This document shows, piece after piece, positions 52,396-61,600 of a DNA stretch of 64,000 nt (positions within the stretch are counted from its first letter, which is position 1; each line of letters starts with the position of its first letter). The notes beneath the pieces are model-generated. The model did no database searches. It saw nothing but the letters and a program-made list of their open reading frames with translations, and was not told the origin of the DNA. The stretch is from contig SFGN01000009.1 of assembly GCA_004556565.1 (NCBI GenBank), positions 93,305-157,304 of the forward strand, in the 5' to 3' direction. This DNA comes from Lachnospiraceae bacterium (GTDB lineage Bacteria > Bacillota_A > Clostridia > Lachnospirales > Lachnospiraceae). The position numbers and the translations under genes are program-made.

Positions 52396-53823
52396 CTAAT
52401 CCTGATACTTGTTTCTGAACCGCATAATAATTGTCGCACATTCCGCCCGGTTTGCATTTCCCTGAGGGTCGATTGCCGTACCGTTATCTTTTCCGGTTAT
52501 GATACCGATACCGACCGCCCAGCTCATAGCTTCCTGTGCATAGGCACTTACCTTTGAAGCGTCTTTAAATTTGCTGAAATCAGCCTTCTCGCTCACATCA
52601 TAGCCCATATAATTTGCATAACGGTACATCATAACCGCCATCTGCTCCCGGTTGATGTTATCCCCCGGTCCGAACATTCCCGTACTCGTGTAGCCTGTCA
52701 CTACCCCGGTGCCGCTCGCCCACAAAATAGCATCCGTATACCAGATACCTTCCGCCACATCCGGGAATTTTGCGGTATAAGTAACTGCCGGTGAATTGTT
52801 CATTCTGTACAGTATTACCGCGAACTGTGCCCTTGCAAGCGTTTGAGACGGACCGAAATATTCTTCATTCAGACCGGTCATCAACCCTTTAGAGAATACA
52901 TAGTATACATAATCATAATACCAGTCGCCATTTCCAACATCTTTAGAACTCATATTCACCGGATTCGGATTGTCCGGGTCAGGATTGTCCGGGTCAGGAT
53001 TATCCGGTCCGGACGGATCTTCCCCGCCGACCGTAACCGCACACTGCCCGTAATAGCTTCCATTCATTGTGGAAACTTTGATAATCGCCTGCCCCGGTTT
53101 TTTCGCCGTCACAAGCCCTGATTGACTGACAGAAGCCACCTGTGCGTTGCTGCTCTCCCAGACCAGTTCCGTCACATCTGCCTCTGCCGGTTTTATCACT
53201 GCGTTCAACTGCTGCGTATTTCCTGCCTTCTCCAGATATACATATGTCTGATCTACCGCAACCCCTGTAAGCGGCGTTTCTTTGTCCTGGAAAATCATAA
53301 CCGTTCGGGAATCACCTTTAGCTTCTCCGTTTTCCACTACTCTCATTCCGATTGTCTTTGTCGAGAAGGAATCCCAGTCCAGGCTTTCAATGGACGTAGA
53401 ATAATAGAGCACTTTCCCATACTCCAGCCCGTCGATGTCAAAGGTTTCATATACTTTCTGGTTTCCGGATACATCATAAATCTCCAGAGTTCCGCTGCCC
53501 GGCTCAAATCCGATGTTGCGGACAGATGCAACCAGCATCCGCTTTCCATTGATACAGTAACTGTTCTTTTCGATCCGGTAATAGCTTTCTCCAACAGTAA
53601 TATCCGCTGAAGCCGTGCTTCCCGCACCCCCTGCCGGAGTCAGCTCCACCGTATAAACAGTCTTAACTGCCTGATCCGGAAGCGGAAGCGTGATTTCAAT
53701 CTCTTTTTCCTGTCCCGGAAGTATCACATCCTCCAATGTTGTGTTTACATATTGATTCTGTCCGTCTCTCACTGCCGCCTGAACACCGTGAGATGCTGTA
53801 TTCCCATTATTTTTCACTGTCAC
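52396..53823 (-). CDS. SLH surface protein, fragment 3 (C-terminal)
   Basis: 475 codons from an in-frame start, but the frame stays open upstream to about 53,893 and continues the previous fragment. It has a CARDB/Ig-like region (about 1-165), a Big_2 Ig-like domain (about 185-265; ELVWESSNAQVASVSQSGLV), a PDNPDPDNP linker, and three SLH repeats to the C-terminus (LARAQFAVILYRM, INREQMAVMMYRY, ANRAECATIIMRF), very like those of the GH101 enzyme. No ribosome-binding site or signal peptide precedes it, so it is unlikely to be made as a separate secreted protein. Confidence 0.75.
   Translation of the reverse strand: MTVKNNGNTASHGVQAAVRDGQNQYVNTTLEDVILPGQEKEIEITLPLPDQAVKTVYTVELTPAGGAGSTASADITVGESYYRIEKNSYCINGKRMLVASVRNIGFEPGSGTLEIYDVSGNQKVYETFDIDGLEYGKVLYYSTSIESLDWDSFSTKTIGMRVVENGEAKGDSRTVMIFQDKETPLTGVAVDQTYVYLEKAGNTQQLNAVIKPAEADVTELVWESSNAQVASVSQSGLVTAKKPGQAIIKVSTMNGSYYGQCAVTVGGEDPSGPDNPDPDNPDPDNPNPVNMSSKDVGNGDWYYDYVYYVFSKGLMTGLNEEYFGPSQTLARAQFAVILYRMNNSPAVTYTAKFPDVAEGIWYTDAILWASGTGVVTGYTSTGMFGPGDNINREQMAVMMYRYANYMGYDVSEKADFSKFKDASKVSAYAQEAMSWAVGIGIITGKDNGTAIDPQGNANRAECATIIMRFRNKYQD
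52967..53011. repeat. 15-bp tandem repeat (Pro-Asp-Asn linker)
   Basis: GGATTGTCCGGGTCA occurs at 52967-52981 and 52982-52996, with a degenerate third copy to 53011. It encodes the PDNPDPDNPDPDNP linker between the Ig-like and SLH domains. Confidence 0.85.
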
Positions 53824-53884
53824 GTATAAAGTGAGATCTGTCGCCGGAGCGACTTCCCACGGGCGGAAATAGGTTTCCGTTATC

Positions 53885-56380
53885 TCAATTTCCTCTCATA
53901 AAACGGATAACCGCTTTTAAATCCGCCTCCAGATACATTTCATCCAGGCCGGTCTTTGCAAGCGGGAGAAGATAAAATGCCAGGTTAAACGAACCGGTTC
54001 CGTAAACACCGGCAGAAGCAACCTGCGCCACTCCTACTCCCAGATACGCAGAAATTCCTATTCCTGCTTCAACCTTTACCTTTCCGTCAAGCGTAGAGTT
54101 TTTTATATCCCAGTCGATGCCGCCTGATGCCTTTGCCGTTCCTTTGATATCCACCGCAAACACAATTCCCGGGCATGCCTGGACCTCCCATCCCGCCGTT
54201 ACTGACATTTTCACATAAATCTTCATGCTGATCTGATTTCCGGTCATCGGCATGTCGCCCTCGCCGTAACCAACTACTTCAAAGCTGACCTTCGGATTCT
54301 TGATCGATTCAAGCTCTCCTTCCTTCAGATATTTTTTCAGCTTATCCAGCTTTTTAGTCGCCGTAAGTTCTGATTTGAAGATTTCTCCGGCTTCGCCCAT
54401 ATCTTTTTCCCAGATATTCAGGGATATCTTCCATTTTTCTTCCGAAACCGTATATACGACCGGCAGCTTCATTGTCTCAACTGTGACGGTGCTTCCGCCG
54501 AGCAGCGGTACATCATCGCCTACGGTAAAAGTAAGATTATCGCCAAATTCCATCTGTGATGTATTGCTGTCCTCGTCCACGACATCCAGATTGATTTCAT
54601 CCTCTCTCGTTGTCCCGTTCTTTAATGTAACTACAATCCGGCTTTTTCTCACCTTTCCGCCGAATTTCGTTTCAATCAGATCTTCCGTTTTCAATACAAA
54701 GTTTCCGGTGGAAGATTCCTGGATCAGCTGCTCTCCCTGATACAGACTGTACTTTTCCACTTCGGAAGCATCCACGACCGGCTGGCAGAACAGCGTCGCA
54801 GTCACATCCTGGAACTTCTTATTAATCTCTTTCGTCTGAGTCAGGAGCTCATACCGGTGTCCGTTCCACAGAAGAACAACCGAATTCAGTGCAAAATCCT
54901 CTTCCTTCGACTCAGAAATCAGACGAATGGTGTTTTCCAGCGTATCATTCATCAGATAGGCGTCATCTGTATAGGAAATGTACCCCTCCTTGGATGCCGA
55001 CAGCTTCATTGCCTGATTATTATAATAAAATTTTACAATGCCGCCTTCCTGCGTCTGCTTTGTCTCTTCTCCGCATGTCACCACTGCGTTGTCTATTGCT
55101 TCCCCGTCCTGGTCTACGACGGTAAAGCGGAAAACATCCACCTCATCCACATCGGACTCCGGATTTTCCGGACGCTGCTTCAGCAAGTATTTTATATCTC
55201 TCAGGATCGGATATCCATATCCGTAATCCGAATCAAACTCCCAGATATTTTCAAAATCCCATACGACATAAGAGCTTGCGGACTTCATCTGCCCTGTGGT
55301 AAGTCCGCCGCTGTACTCAATATTGTTTTCCGAATCATTAATAACATCCTGCGTATCAACCGGCATCCCGGACCCGTACAGAAGGGTTTCTCTGTCCACA
55401 GACCTGTCAAAGAAACAATACTTTGTTGTCCCGCCGAACAGCATAGACATTGCTCCCGGTAAAGACACGAAAGAAGTTCCCGAACCACGATCCGGCAATT
55501 TGCCGATGGAATAACAATTCTCCAGCGTACCGCCGTTTGAACCTGTAATGCCGCCATTGTATGTGACATCCTGCCCGCCGATGCGTCCTGTATTATAACA
55601 GTCCCTGATTGTTCCGTCATTTTTGCCGACGATTCCGCCCAGTGTGCAGCTGTCCCGCTTAACCTGAATATATCCTTCATTGCAGCAGCGCTCCACGGAA
55701 ACATTGCTGTCCACATGTCCGACAATACCTCCGGTATAATAACCACCATTTACGGATGCATAATTCACACAGTCCTGTATATAATTCTGTGAGCCGGTAA
55801 TCTCAGAGGTGATGCCGCCAAGATAGACATAAGAAGAGGCATCAACCTTTCCGTCCGCCCTGCAGCGCTCAATATATAATCGGCCTCTGTCCAGATTCTC
55901 GCTCTTTCCAAGGATACCTCCGACCGTGCCGTATGTCCCGGTTCCCTGTATCGTTCCGTCATTGGTACAACCGTAAATAGACACTTCTCCGGCAATAGCT
56001 CCGACAGAAGCCCATTGATAACCAGCCTGTTTGACATTTCCCACAATACCGCCGCCGTTTGTGGACGCTGTCACATCACATTCACATTCAATATCATCTA
56101 TCATAATACGCGAATTGGCGTAGCCGCCGATAATCTGACCTGCCACGCCGCCAGCATATTGTCCGGAAATTTCCCCTGTGACCGTACATCCCCGGATAGT
56201 CAAATTACAGCCTTTATATACCCGGGCATAGCCGGTAATTCCGCCGCCGTATTCTGCGCCGGTGATATTCACGCTTTCCAGATGGATATTTTCAATCACC
56301 ATATCCACTCCGGCATGCCATGCACTTAAGCCACCGAACAGACCGCATCTTGTGACGGTATCTGAGCCTGTGACTGTCAA
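53885..56380 (-). CDS. SLH surface protein, fragment 2 (GLUG repeats)
   Basis: 831 codons from a TTG; the frame is open upstream to about 56,470 and continues fragment 1 (GYEWTPIGNNTTPFRGSFDG). The first ~370 residues carry GLUG-type repeats (GGITGYA, GGIVGNV, GGIVGKNDGTIRDCYNTG), predicted to form a beta-helix-like fold. The remainder contains a carboxypeptidase-regulatory-like segment and long beta-rich regions. It ends early at TGA 53885; the next frame (EEIEITETYFRPW) resumes one base later, so a +1 shift separates it from fragment 3. Confidence 0.75.
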   Translation of the reverse strand: MTVTGSDTVTRCGLFGGLSAWHAGVDMVIENIHLESVNITGAEYGGGITGYARVYKGCNLTIRGCTVTGEISGQYAGGVAGQIIGGYANSRIMIDDIECECDVTASTNGGGIVGNVKQAGYQWASVGAIAGEVSIYGCTNDGTIQGTGTYGTVGGILGKSENLDRGRLYIERCRADGKVDASSYVYLGGITSEITGSQNYIQDCVNYASVNGGYYTGGIVGHVDSNVSVERCCNEGYIQVKRDSCTLGGIVGKNDGTIRDCYNTGRIGGQDVTYNGGITGSNGGTLENCYSIGKLPDRGSGTSFVSLPGAMSMLFGGTTKYCFFDRSVDRETLLYGSGMPVDTQDVINDSENNIEYSGGLTTGQMKSASSYVVWDFENIWEFDSDYGYGYPILRDIKYLLKQRPENPESDVDEVDVFRFTVVDQDGEAIDNAVVTCGEETKQTQEGGIVKFYYNNQAMKLSASKEGYISYTDDAYLMNDTLENTIRLISESKEEDFALNSVVLLWNGHRYELLTQTKEINKKFQDVTATLFCQPVVDASEVEKYSLYQGEQLIQESSTGNFVLKTEDLIETKFGGKVRKSRIVVTLKNGTTREDEINLDVVDEDSNTSQMEFGDNLTFTVGDDVPLLGGSTVTVETMKLPVVYTVSEEKWKISLNIWEKDMGEAGEIFKSELTATKKLDKLKKYLKEGELESIKNPKVSFEVVGYGEGDMPMTGNQISMKIYVKMSVTAGWEVQACPGIVFAVDIKGTAKASGGIDWDIKNSTLDGKVKVEAGIGISAYLGVGVAQVASAGVYGTGSFNLAFYLLPLAKTGLDEMYLEADLKAVIRFMRGN

Positions 56381-57828
56381 ATTGGAAATCGTATGTCCCT
56401 GTCCGTCAAAGCTTCCACGGAACGGTGTCGTATTATTTCCAATCGGAGTCCACTCATATCCTGCAAGGTAATGTCTGCGTCCAGAAGAATTTTCTTGCAG
56501 GCAAATGTGTTTCCCGCACTGGTCTGCTGAGCCAGCCAGGCAAGCTGTGCCGCAGTTTTTACGACATATGTATTGCCGACCGGCGTAATTTTCTCCAGTT
56601 CTTTCCCGTCCCAGTCACTGATACTGCTGCCTGCCGTGGATTCTTTTCCGGTGTTCCCGGAATACTCGTCCACATCCACGAAAGCAAGATTATTTTTTTC
56701 TGCGTAAGACTGCGCCGTGCTTCCCTTTTTCCCCCAGATAGTCGGAGCGGCATCCAGAAGTGCTTCTCTTCCAAATTCAGTCACACTTTCCGGAATCTCC
56801 ACAATTGAAAGACTTATGGCCTCATATCCCATACTGTCTCCGATTTTCTTCAGGTTTTCCCCGCAGACAATCCGCTGCAGATAACGATTGCTTTTAAAAC
56901 AAAACATATATATTTCCTGAACACTGTCCGGCATATTATAGACCTGACCGCCTTTTCTTTCCGGATAACAGAGAAGCACTGTTTTATTTTTATTGTATAA
57001 TACACCGTTTTCAGCGGTAAAATTGGGGTTGTCCGAATCCACGATAATGTTTTCCAGCGCCTGGCAGCTTGAAAGCCCGCCGTTGGCGTCATACTTATCC
57101 TTGACATTTTTCCCGAACACAACCGTTTTAGGGCCACCGGAAGACGCACTGAAAGTAGAACCACTTATCAGGGTGGTATTCCCCAGCAGCTCTACCTTTT
57201 TCAGGTTAGGAGTATCGGCGAACATGTAAGTGCCAAGCTCCACTTCCGAATCCTGGTTCAATGTCACCTCGGTGAGTGATGTGCAATTTTCAAAAAGCCT
57301 TCCGCCGATAATTGTCAATGTCTTCCCGAAATCAATACTTGAAAGGGATGTACAATCCTTAAACACACTGTAATCCATTTTCAAAATACCGTCTGAAATC
57401 TTTACGCTCTGAAGCGTTGTATTCCCTGAAAAAGCAAGCTCCCCGATTGTCGTTACTTTGTATCCGTCCAGCTCTGCCGGAACAACAACATTCGCCTCTG
57501 TCCCGCTGTACTTTGTAATCGTGGCTTCCCCGTCCGTGACGGTATAGGCATAATCCCCTGATACCGCCTGAAGCTCGATTACAGTATCCTCTTCTGTATA
57601 CTGTACAGACGCCTGTCCGGTTTCTGAACCTAAAGTTACAGCATCCGGCGCGTCTTCGCCATATTTCAGTTCCGGCAATTCCGTCCCTGCCGTCTGATCA
57701 TCTTCTGCCACACTGCTCACTTCCTGTACCGGTGGGCCTGTGTCGCTCTGCAATTCCGCTGACGCCGGCAGAGCAGGTGTCAGTGCAAGCACCACAGTAA
57801 GAACCATACTGACCCATTTCTTTTTCAT
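56377..57828 (-). CDS. SLH surface protein, fragment 1 (signal peptide, LRR_5)
   Basis: 483 codons. The Sec signal peptide (1-24; KKKWVSMVLTVVLALTPAL) is followed by BspA-type leucine-rich repeats (about 85-365; for example AFSGNTTLQSVKISDGI and VFKDCTSLSSIDFG). After NTFACKKILLDADITLQ the frame leaves the conserved sequence and stops 27 residues later. The missing continuation is found in fragment 2's frame from about 56,465. GGAGG precedes the ATG. Intact, the three fragments would give a secreted, SLH-anchored protein of about 1,810 residues. Confidence 0.8.
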   Translation of the reverse strand: MKKKWVSMVLTVVLALTPALPASAELQSDTGPPVQEVSSVAEDDQTAGTELPELKYGEDAPDAVTLGSETGQASVQYTEEDTVIELQAVSGDYAYTVTDGEATITKYSGTEANVVVPAELDGYKVTTIGELAFSGNTTLQSVKISDGILKMDYSVFKDCTSLSSIDFGKTLTIIGGRLFENCTSLTEVTLNQDSEVELGTYMFADTPNLKKVELLGNTTLISGSTFSASSGGPKTVVFGKNVKDKYDANGGLSSCQALENIIVDSDNPNFTAENGVLYNKNKTVLLCYPERKGGQVYNMPDSVQEIYMFCFKSNRYLQRIVCGENLKKIGDSMGYEAISLSIVEIPESVTEFGREALLDAAPTIWGKKGSTAQSYAEKNNLAFVDVDEYSGNTGKESTAGSSISDWDGKELEKITPVGNTYVVKTAAQLAWLAQQTSAGNTFACKKILLDADITLQDMSGLRLEIIRHRSVEALTDRDIRFPI

Positions 57829-58113
57829 ACCTTCTTTCCTCCGTTATTTTTTTGTTTTTTAATAAATTCATTATAAAAAATTAATATTTTGTTTGCAATA
57901 AGCTTCACTATACTTTCACAAACAAATGTCAAAGTGCACTGCGAAAAAAGAAGGATTCTTTTCAATTCGCCGAACCGTATCCTCTCAATCAGAGAACCGC
58001 TCTGCCCAGATCCGGATATTACCGGTGAAAGAATCACCGAAATCCCCATTGTAATTTTCACCGTTTTCCATTCTTTTCATAAAATGAATTATATCTGTTA
58101 CAGGGGTGTCTGC

Positions 58114-58890
58114 ATGGAATCGATACTGGAATTGAAAAATATATCTTACGCTTACCATAATCTTGAGGGGGAAACAAAAGCTTTGTCTGATATTTCCTTT
58201 TCCATAGCCCCCGGTGAGTTTGCCGCCATCGTAGGTCCATCGGGGTGTGGGAAATCTACATTATTGTCGATTATAGCAGGTCTTTTGAGACCGGAACAGG
58301 GAGAAATCACCATCCGGGGAATGCCTTTAAGCGACAGCCGTACCAACATCGGATATATGCTGCAGCACGACCATTTATTTGAATGGCGGACCATTTACAG
58401 GAATGTACTGCTGGGACTTGAAATCCGGCATGAACTGTCCGCAGCGACAAAAGCAAAAGCTGATGAACTCCTGGAGCTTTACGGGCTGAAACGATTTTCA
58501 AACGCAAAACCGTCTGAATTGTCCGGAGGGATGCGCCAGCGTGCCTCTCTAATCCGGACACTGATACAAGATCCGGAGCTTCTGCTGCTTGACGAGCCAT
58601 TTTCAGCACTGGACTACCAGACACGCCTGAATGTCGGCGATGATATCGGTCAGATAATCCGACAGACCGGAAAAACCGCGCTTCTCGTAACACATGATTT
58701 ATCTGAAGCTGTAAGCCTCGCAGACCGGGTCTTCATTCTGACTCAAAGACCCGCCACAATCGCACAGACAGTCCCGATCATTTTTGATCTGGAAGAAGAC
58801 ACCCCGATGAAACGGCGCAACGCACCTGAATTCAAGACCTATTTTAATCTGATATGGAAGGAGCTGAACCAGGATGAAACCCACATATAA
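58114..58890 (+). CDS. ABC transporter ATPase (SsuB/TauB/ThiZ-like)
   Basis: 258 residues. Walker A is IVGPSGCGKSTLL, the Q-loop YMLQHDHLFEW, the signature LSGGMRQRASLIRTL, and Walker B LLLLDEPFSALD with VTHDLSEAV. This is the taurine/sulfonate/nitrate/pyrimidine-precursor importer branch. The ATG at 58114 is preceded by AGGGGTG; the longer frame to 57889 is unconserved. It overlaps the permease gene by 17 bp. No TPP riboswitch was found upstream. Confidence 0.9.
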   Translation: MESILELKNISYAYHNLEGETKALSDISFSIAPGEFAAIVGPSGCGKSTLLSIIAGLLRPEQGEITIRGMPLSDSRTNIGYMLQHDHLFEWRTIYRNVLLGLEIRHELSAATKAKADELLELYGLKRFSNAKPSELSGGMRQRASLIRTLIQDPELLLLDEPFSALDYQTRLNVGDDIGQIIRQTGKTALLVTHDLSEAVSLADRVFILTQRPATIAQTVPIIFDLEEDTPMKRRNAPEFKTYFNLIWKELNQDETHI

Positions 58891-59755
58891 CCGTTCTCCG
58901 GAAGATACTTCTTCTGATAATAAAACCTCAGGAAATATATCTTCCGGAAATATATCTTCCGGAAATATGTCTTCCGAGCAGATTCGTTATCTGAAACGGG
59001 TAAAAAGGCATCGGATAACTGTAACACTGTCACGTATTTTCATACTGATCGGTTTCCTTCTTTTATGGGAATTTTCTTCCGATTACGGTCTGATAGATTC
59101 CTTCATTTTCAGCAGCCCCTCCCGCATCGCCGCCTGCTTCATGACCATGGCAGAGGACAGAAGTATTTTCATTCATCTGTGGACGACACTGTATGAAACC
59201 ATTGTAAGCTTTCTGCTCGTCACAGTTTTCGGAATTCTGACAGCCGTGCTTCTCTGGTGCAGCAACAAACTGTCTGAAATCCTTGACCCATACCTTGTCG
59301 TCCTGAACAGCCTGCCTAAATCCGCTCTGGCTCCGCTTCTTATCGTCTGGCTTGGGGCTACGCAGAAAACAATCATTGTCGCCGGAATGTCCGTCGCCAT
59401 ATTCGGAAGCATTTTAAGCCTGTACACCAGCTTCATGTCTGTAGATGAAGAAGACATCAAATTAATTTATACCCTCGGCGGCAACAAACGCCATGCACTC
59501 ACCAAAGTGGTGCTTCCCGCCTCCATCCCCGCGATCATCAGCAATATGAAAGTCAACATCGGGCTCTGTCTGGTCGGGGTGATTATCGGCGAATTCCTGG
59601 CTGCACGGAAAGGGCTGGGATATCTCATCATCTATTCAAGTCAGGTCTTTAAAATGGATTGGCTTTTGATGTCGATCGTCCTCCTGTGCATCATGGCAAT
59701 GGTGCTGTATGCGTTAATCAGCCTGCTGGAACGGTACTATCAAAAACGGGTGTGA
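58874..59755 (+). CDS. ABC transporter permease (SsuC/TauC-like)
   Basis: 293 residues. A hydrophilic N-terminus of about 50 residues with a serine/glycine-rich triplicate repeat precedes the BPD_transp_1 domain: about six helices, LNSLPKSALAPLLIVWLGA and the EAA loop YTLGGNKRHALTKVVLPASIP. Start ATG 58874 has GGAAGGAG upstream. No substrate-binding protein follows; a convergent lipoprotein gene lies next. Confidence 0.9.
   Translation: MKPTYNRSPEDTSSDNKTSGNISSGNISSGNMSSEQIRYLKRVKRHRITVTLSRIFILIGFLLLWEFSSDYGLIDSFIFSSPSRIAACFMTMAEDRSIFIHLWTTLYETIVSFLLVTVFGILTAVLLWCSNKLSEILDPYLVVLNSLPKSALAPLLIVWLGATQKTIIVAGMSVAIFGSILSLYTSFMSVDEEDIKLIYTLGGNKRHALTKVVLPASIPAIISNMKVNIGLCLVGVIIGEFLAARKGLGYLIIYSSQVFKMDWLLMSIVLLCIMAMVLYALISLLERYYQKRV
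58931..58975. repeat. 15-bp triplicate repeat in permease N-terminus
   Basis: GGAAATATATCTTCC occurs at 58931 and 58946, and GGAAATATGTCTTCC at 58961. It encodes GNISS-GNISS-GNMSS. Tandem in-frame expansion of a disordered tail. Confidence 0.9.
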
Positions 59756-59766
59756 TTTTTAACAAA

Positions 59767-59805
59767 CAGAGGGGCAACGGCGGTTTACCCGTCATTGTCC
59801 CTCTG
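59767..59805. terminator. Hairpin between convergent genes
   Basis: CAGAGGGGCAACGGCGG pairs with CCGTCATTGTCCCTCTG over about 17 bp with a few wobbles and mismatches; loop TTTAC. The minus-strand side is followed by TTTGTT. Probable terminator for the lipoprotein gene or both neighbours. Confidence 0.5.
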
Positions 59806-59967
59806 CACGAGTACATATTGCATATATACATGATAATCTCCTGCACCAAATCCCCTGCATCTAAGAATCTGATTTTCCCTTATTCATTCAAGATGCATTC
59901 ACAATTCAGAAATGCCGGATTTTTTACGAATACATTTGATGCAATACCCGTTTGTCACAACTATTGA

Positions 59968-61500
59968 TTACGACACATGATAGTACTCCGAATTCACATA
60001 CTCCACATTATTAGTAATCACATCCACTTCCTGTATTCCGGAGCTTCCTTCCCGTGTAATCGTAAATATTCCTGTATCCGTCCAGGTCAGAGTAAAAACG
60101 CAGCTGCCCCAGTCGATCACAGCAGTATTAGAATCAATAATATTTCCCGGCATGCCGCCTCCTGTGCCGCCCAGAATTCCCTGCTGGCTGTGCGTCCCGA
60201 TTGCAATATTGATCAGATTGTCATCTACCACATATACATCAATCACACCGGACTGAGGATCACTTCCGCATTGATATGTTCCGGAAATTCCAATAAACGC
60301 TTCTGCAGTATTGCCGCCTGCGCCACCTGCATCCTCTGCTTCATCCTCCTCCGGATTCTCATCATCGCTGTCTATGTAATCATTTTCAGATAATTCCTGT
60401 TCCTTTTTTCTCTGCTCGTTCTTCTGCTTCCCCTCCTTTGAAGCCAGCTGCAGTGTATCCCCGCCGGTAAAATAATATCCTTCTTCCTGCATCTCATAAA
60501 CATTTTTTTCAATCAAATACCTTATACTGAATATTGCCCTTGTGCCGGGATAGTATAAAAATGCATATGTGCCTCCATCAGCATCACTGTAATAGAAAGT
60601 ACGGAACTCCAGAATATCATTTTCTGTTTCTTTGTCAGATAAAAATGTATAGTCACTCTCTTTATCCAGCTTTTCTTTTACATCCTCTGCATTGTCACCT
60701 ATCCTGATGCCATTTACGGAAGGTGAAATATTTCTGCTTCCGTCAACACTTACATATATCTCTGCCACAGATTCTTCTGAATAGTAATCACCGAACGTTA
60801 CATCCATATCTCCGTCGTCATCCGTAAGTTCCACCGACAAAATCCCTTTTTTATCGGAAAACACATAAGTACCCAGATTATCGTACTCTTCCTGTGTAAG
60901 CCCAAAATCATCCATTGTTGTCTGGAAATAAAGCTTGTCTAACGCCGATCCGAAATCCATGTCATACATATACTCATTTTCAACTTTTTTCAGTTTTCCG
61001 GCAGTTCCTTTATAACTGCTGCTCGTTGACAGCAAAGCCAAAAGAGAATTAATATTATCCGGGTTTATTACAATCCCTTTGTCAGGAAATGCACAGGAAT
61101 AACTGTAATAATTCATATCTATAATCGTAGATATCATTGATTTTTCTGTATATGTATCATCTTCTGAATAAAGTTCACACACTTCAAATGACTTCATATC
61201 GGATGTAACCTGAAATACATATGTTTTTCCGCTCTCTTTTTCCAGACAGACCACCGACTGTTCCTTGCCGTTAATCAGCCTGTCCTCGACCTTCCAGGTA
61301 TCACCGTCCCTGCACAGCACTTCATCAACACTGACTGTGTCATAGTTACCAAGATACCCATTCTTTACGGCATCAATCATTTTCTTTTCCTTAGATGCAC
61401 AGCCATTACAGATAAGGCATACCACAAAGATACATAAAAAACATAACACACCTTTTGCCCATCTCATTGTCTCTTTCTTAATTGGATAGAATTTCTTCAT
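59968..61500 (-). CDS. Large lipoprotein of unknown function
   Basis: 510 residues. The N-terminal signal peptide ends in the lipobox LICNGC (cysteine near residue 34), predicting a membrane-anchored lipoprotein. The body is acidic and rich in tyrosine and aspartate, with a lysine/glutamate-rich segment (about 355-375) and an acidic linker (about 380-400), then a C-terminal beta-rich domain (about 405-505; GISGTYQCGSDPQSG). I do not recognise a family. GGGGG precedes the ATG. It is convergent with the ABC permease gene and lies next to the AT-rich defence-like pair. Confidence 0.8.
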   Translation of the reverse strand: MKKFYPIKKETMRWAKGVLCFLCIFVVCLICNGCASKEKKMIDAVKNGYLGNYDTVSVDEVLCRDGDTWKVEDRLINGKEQSVVCLEKESGKTYVFQVTSDMKSFEVCELYSEDDTYTEKSMISTIIDMNYYSYSCAFPDKGIVINPDNINSLLALLSTSSSYKGTAGKLKKVENEYMYDMDFGSALDKLYFQTTMDDFGLTQEEYDNLGTYVFSDKKGILSVELTDDDGDMDVTFGDYYSEESVAEIYVSVDGSRNISPSVNGIRIGDNAEDVKEKLDKESDYTFLSDKETENDILEFRTFYYSDADGGTYAFLYYPGTRAIFSIRYLIEKNVYEMQEEGYYFTGGDTLQLASKEGKQKNEQRKKEQELSENDYIDSDDENPEEDEAEDAGGAGGNTAEAFIGISGTYQCGSDPQSGVIDVYVVDDNLINIAIGTHSQQGILGGTGGGMPGNIIDSNTAVIDWGSCVFTLTWTDTGIFTITREGSSGIQEVDVITNNVEYVNSEYYHVS

Positions 61501-61600
61501 AAGCTAACGCCCCCTTAAACTTGTTTTTCTTTAGTATAAAACAAGGGGTGGACATGATATGGCAGGGTGTTTAAATTATAAAATTTTTGTTCTGTACACT

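Noticed and set aside
52967..53011. CRISPR array
   Set aside because: The short tandem repeats have no spacers and encode an in-frame linker; no CRISPR-like repeats were seen anywhere in the window.
53885..56470. Programmed ribosomal frameshifting in the SLH gene
   Set aside because: No slippery heptamer or obvious downstream pseudoknot at either junction, and the two shifts are of opposite sign.
53000..57828. True S-layer protein
   Set aside because: SLH repeats alone show wall attachment; the LRR_5/GLUG architecture and broken frame do not support an S-layer structural role.
57889..58113. N-terminal extension of the SsuB-like ATPase and a TPP riboswitch
   Set aside because: The extension is unconserved and precedes a better start with ribosome-binding site; the CTGAGA/ACCTGATCTGG elements of a TPP riboswitch are absent.
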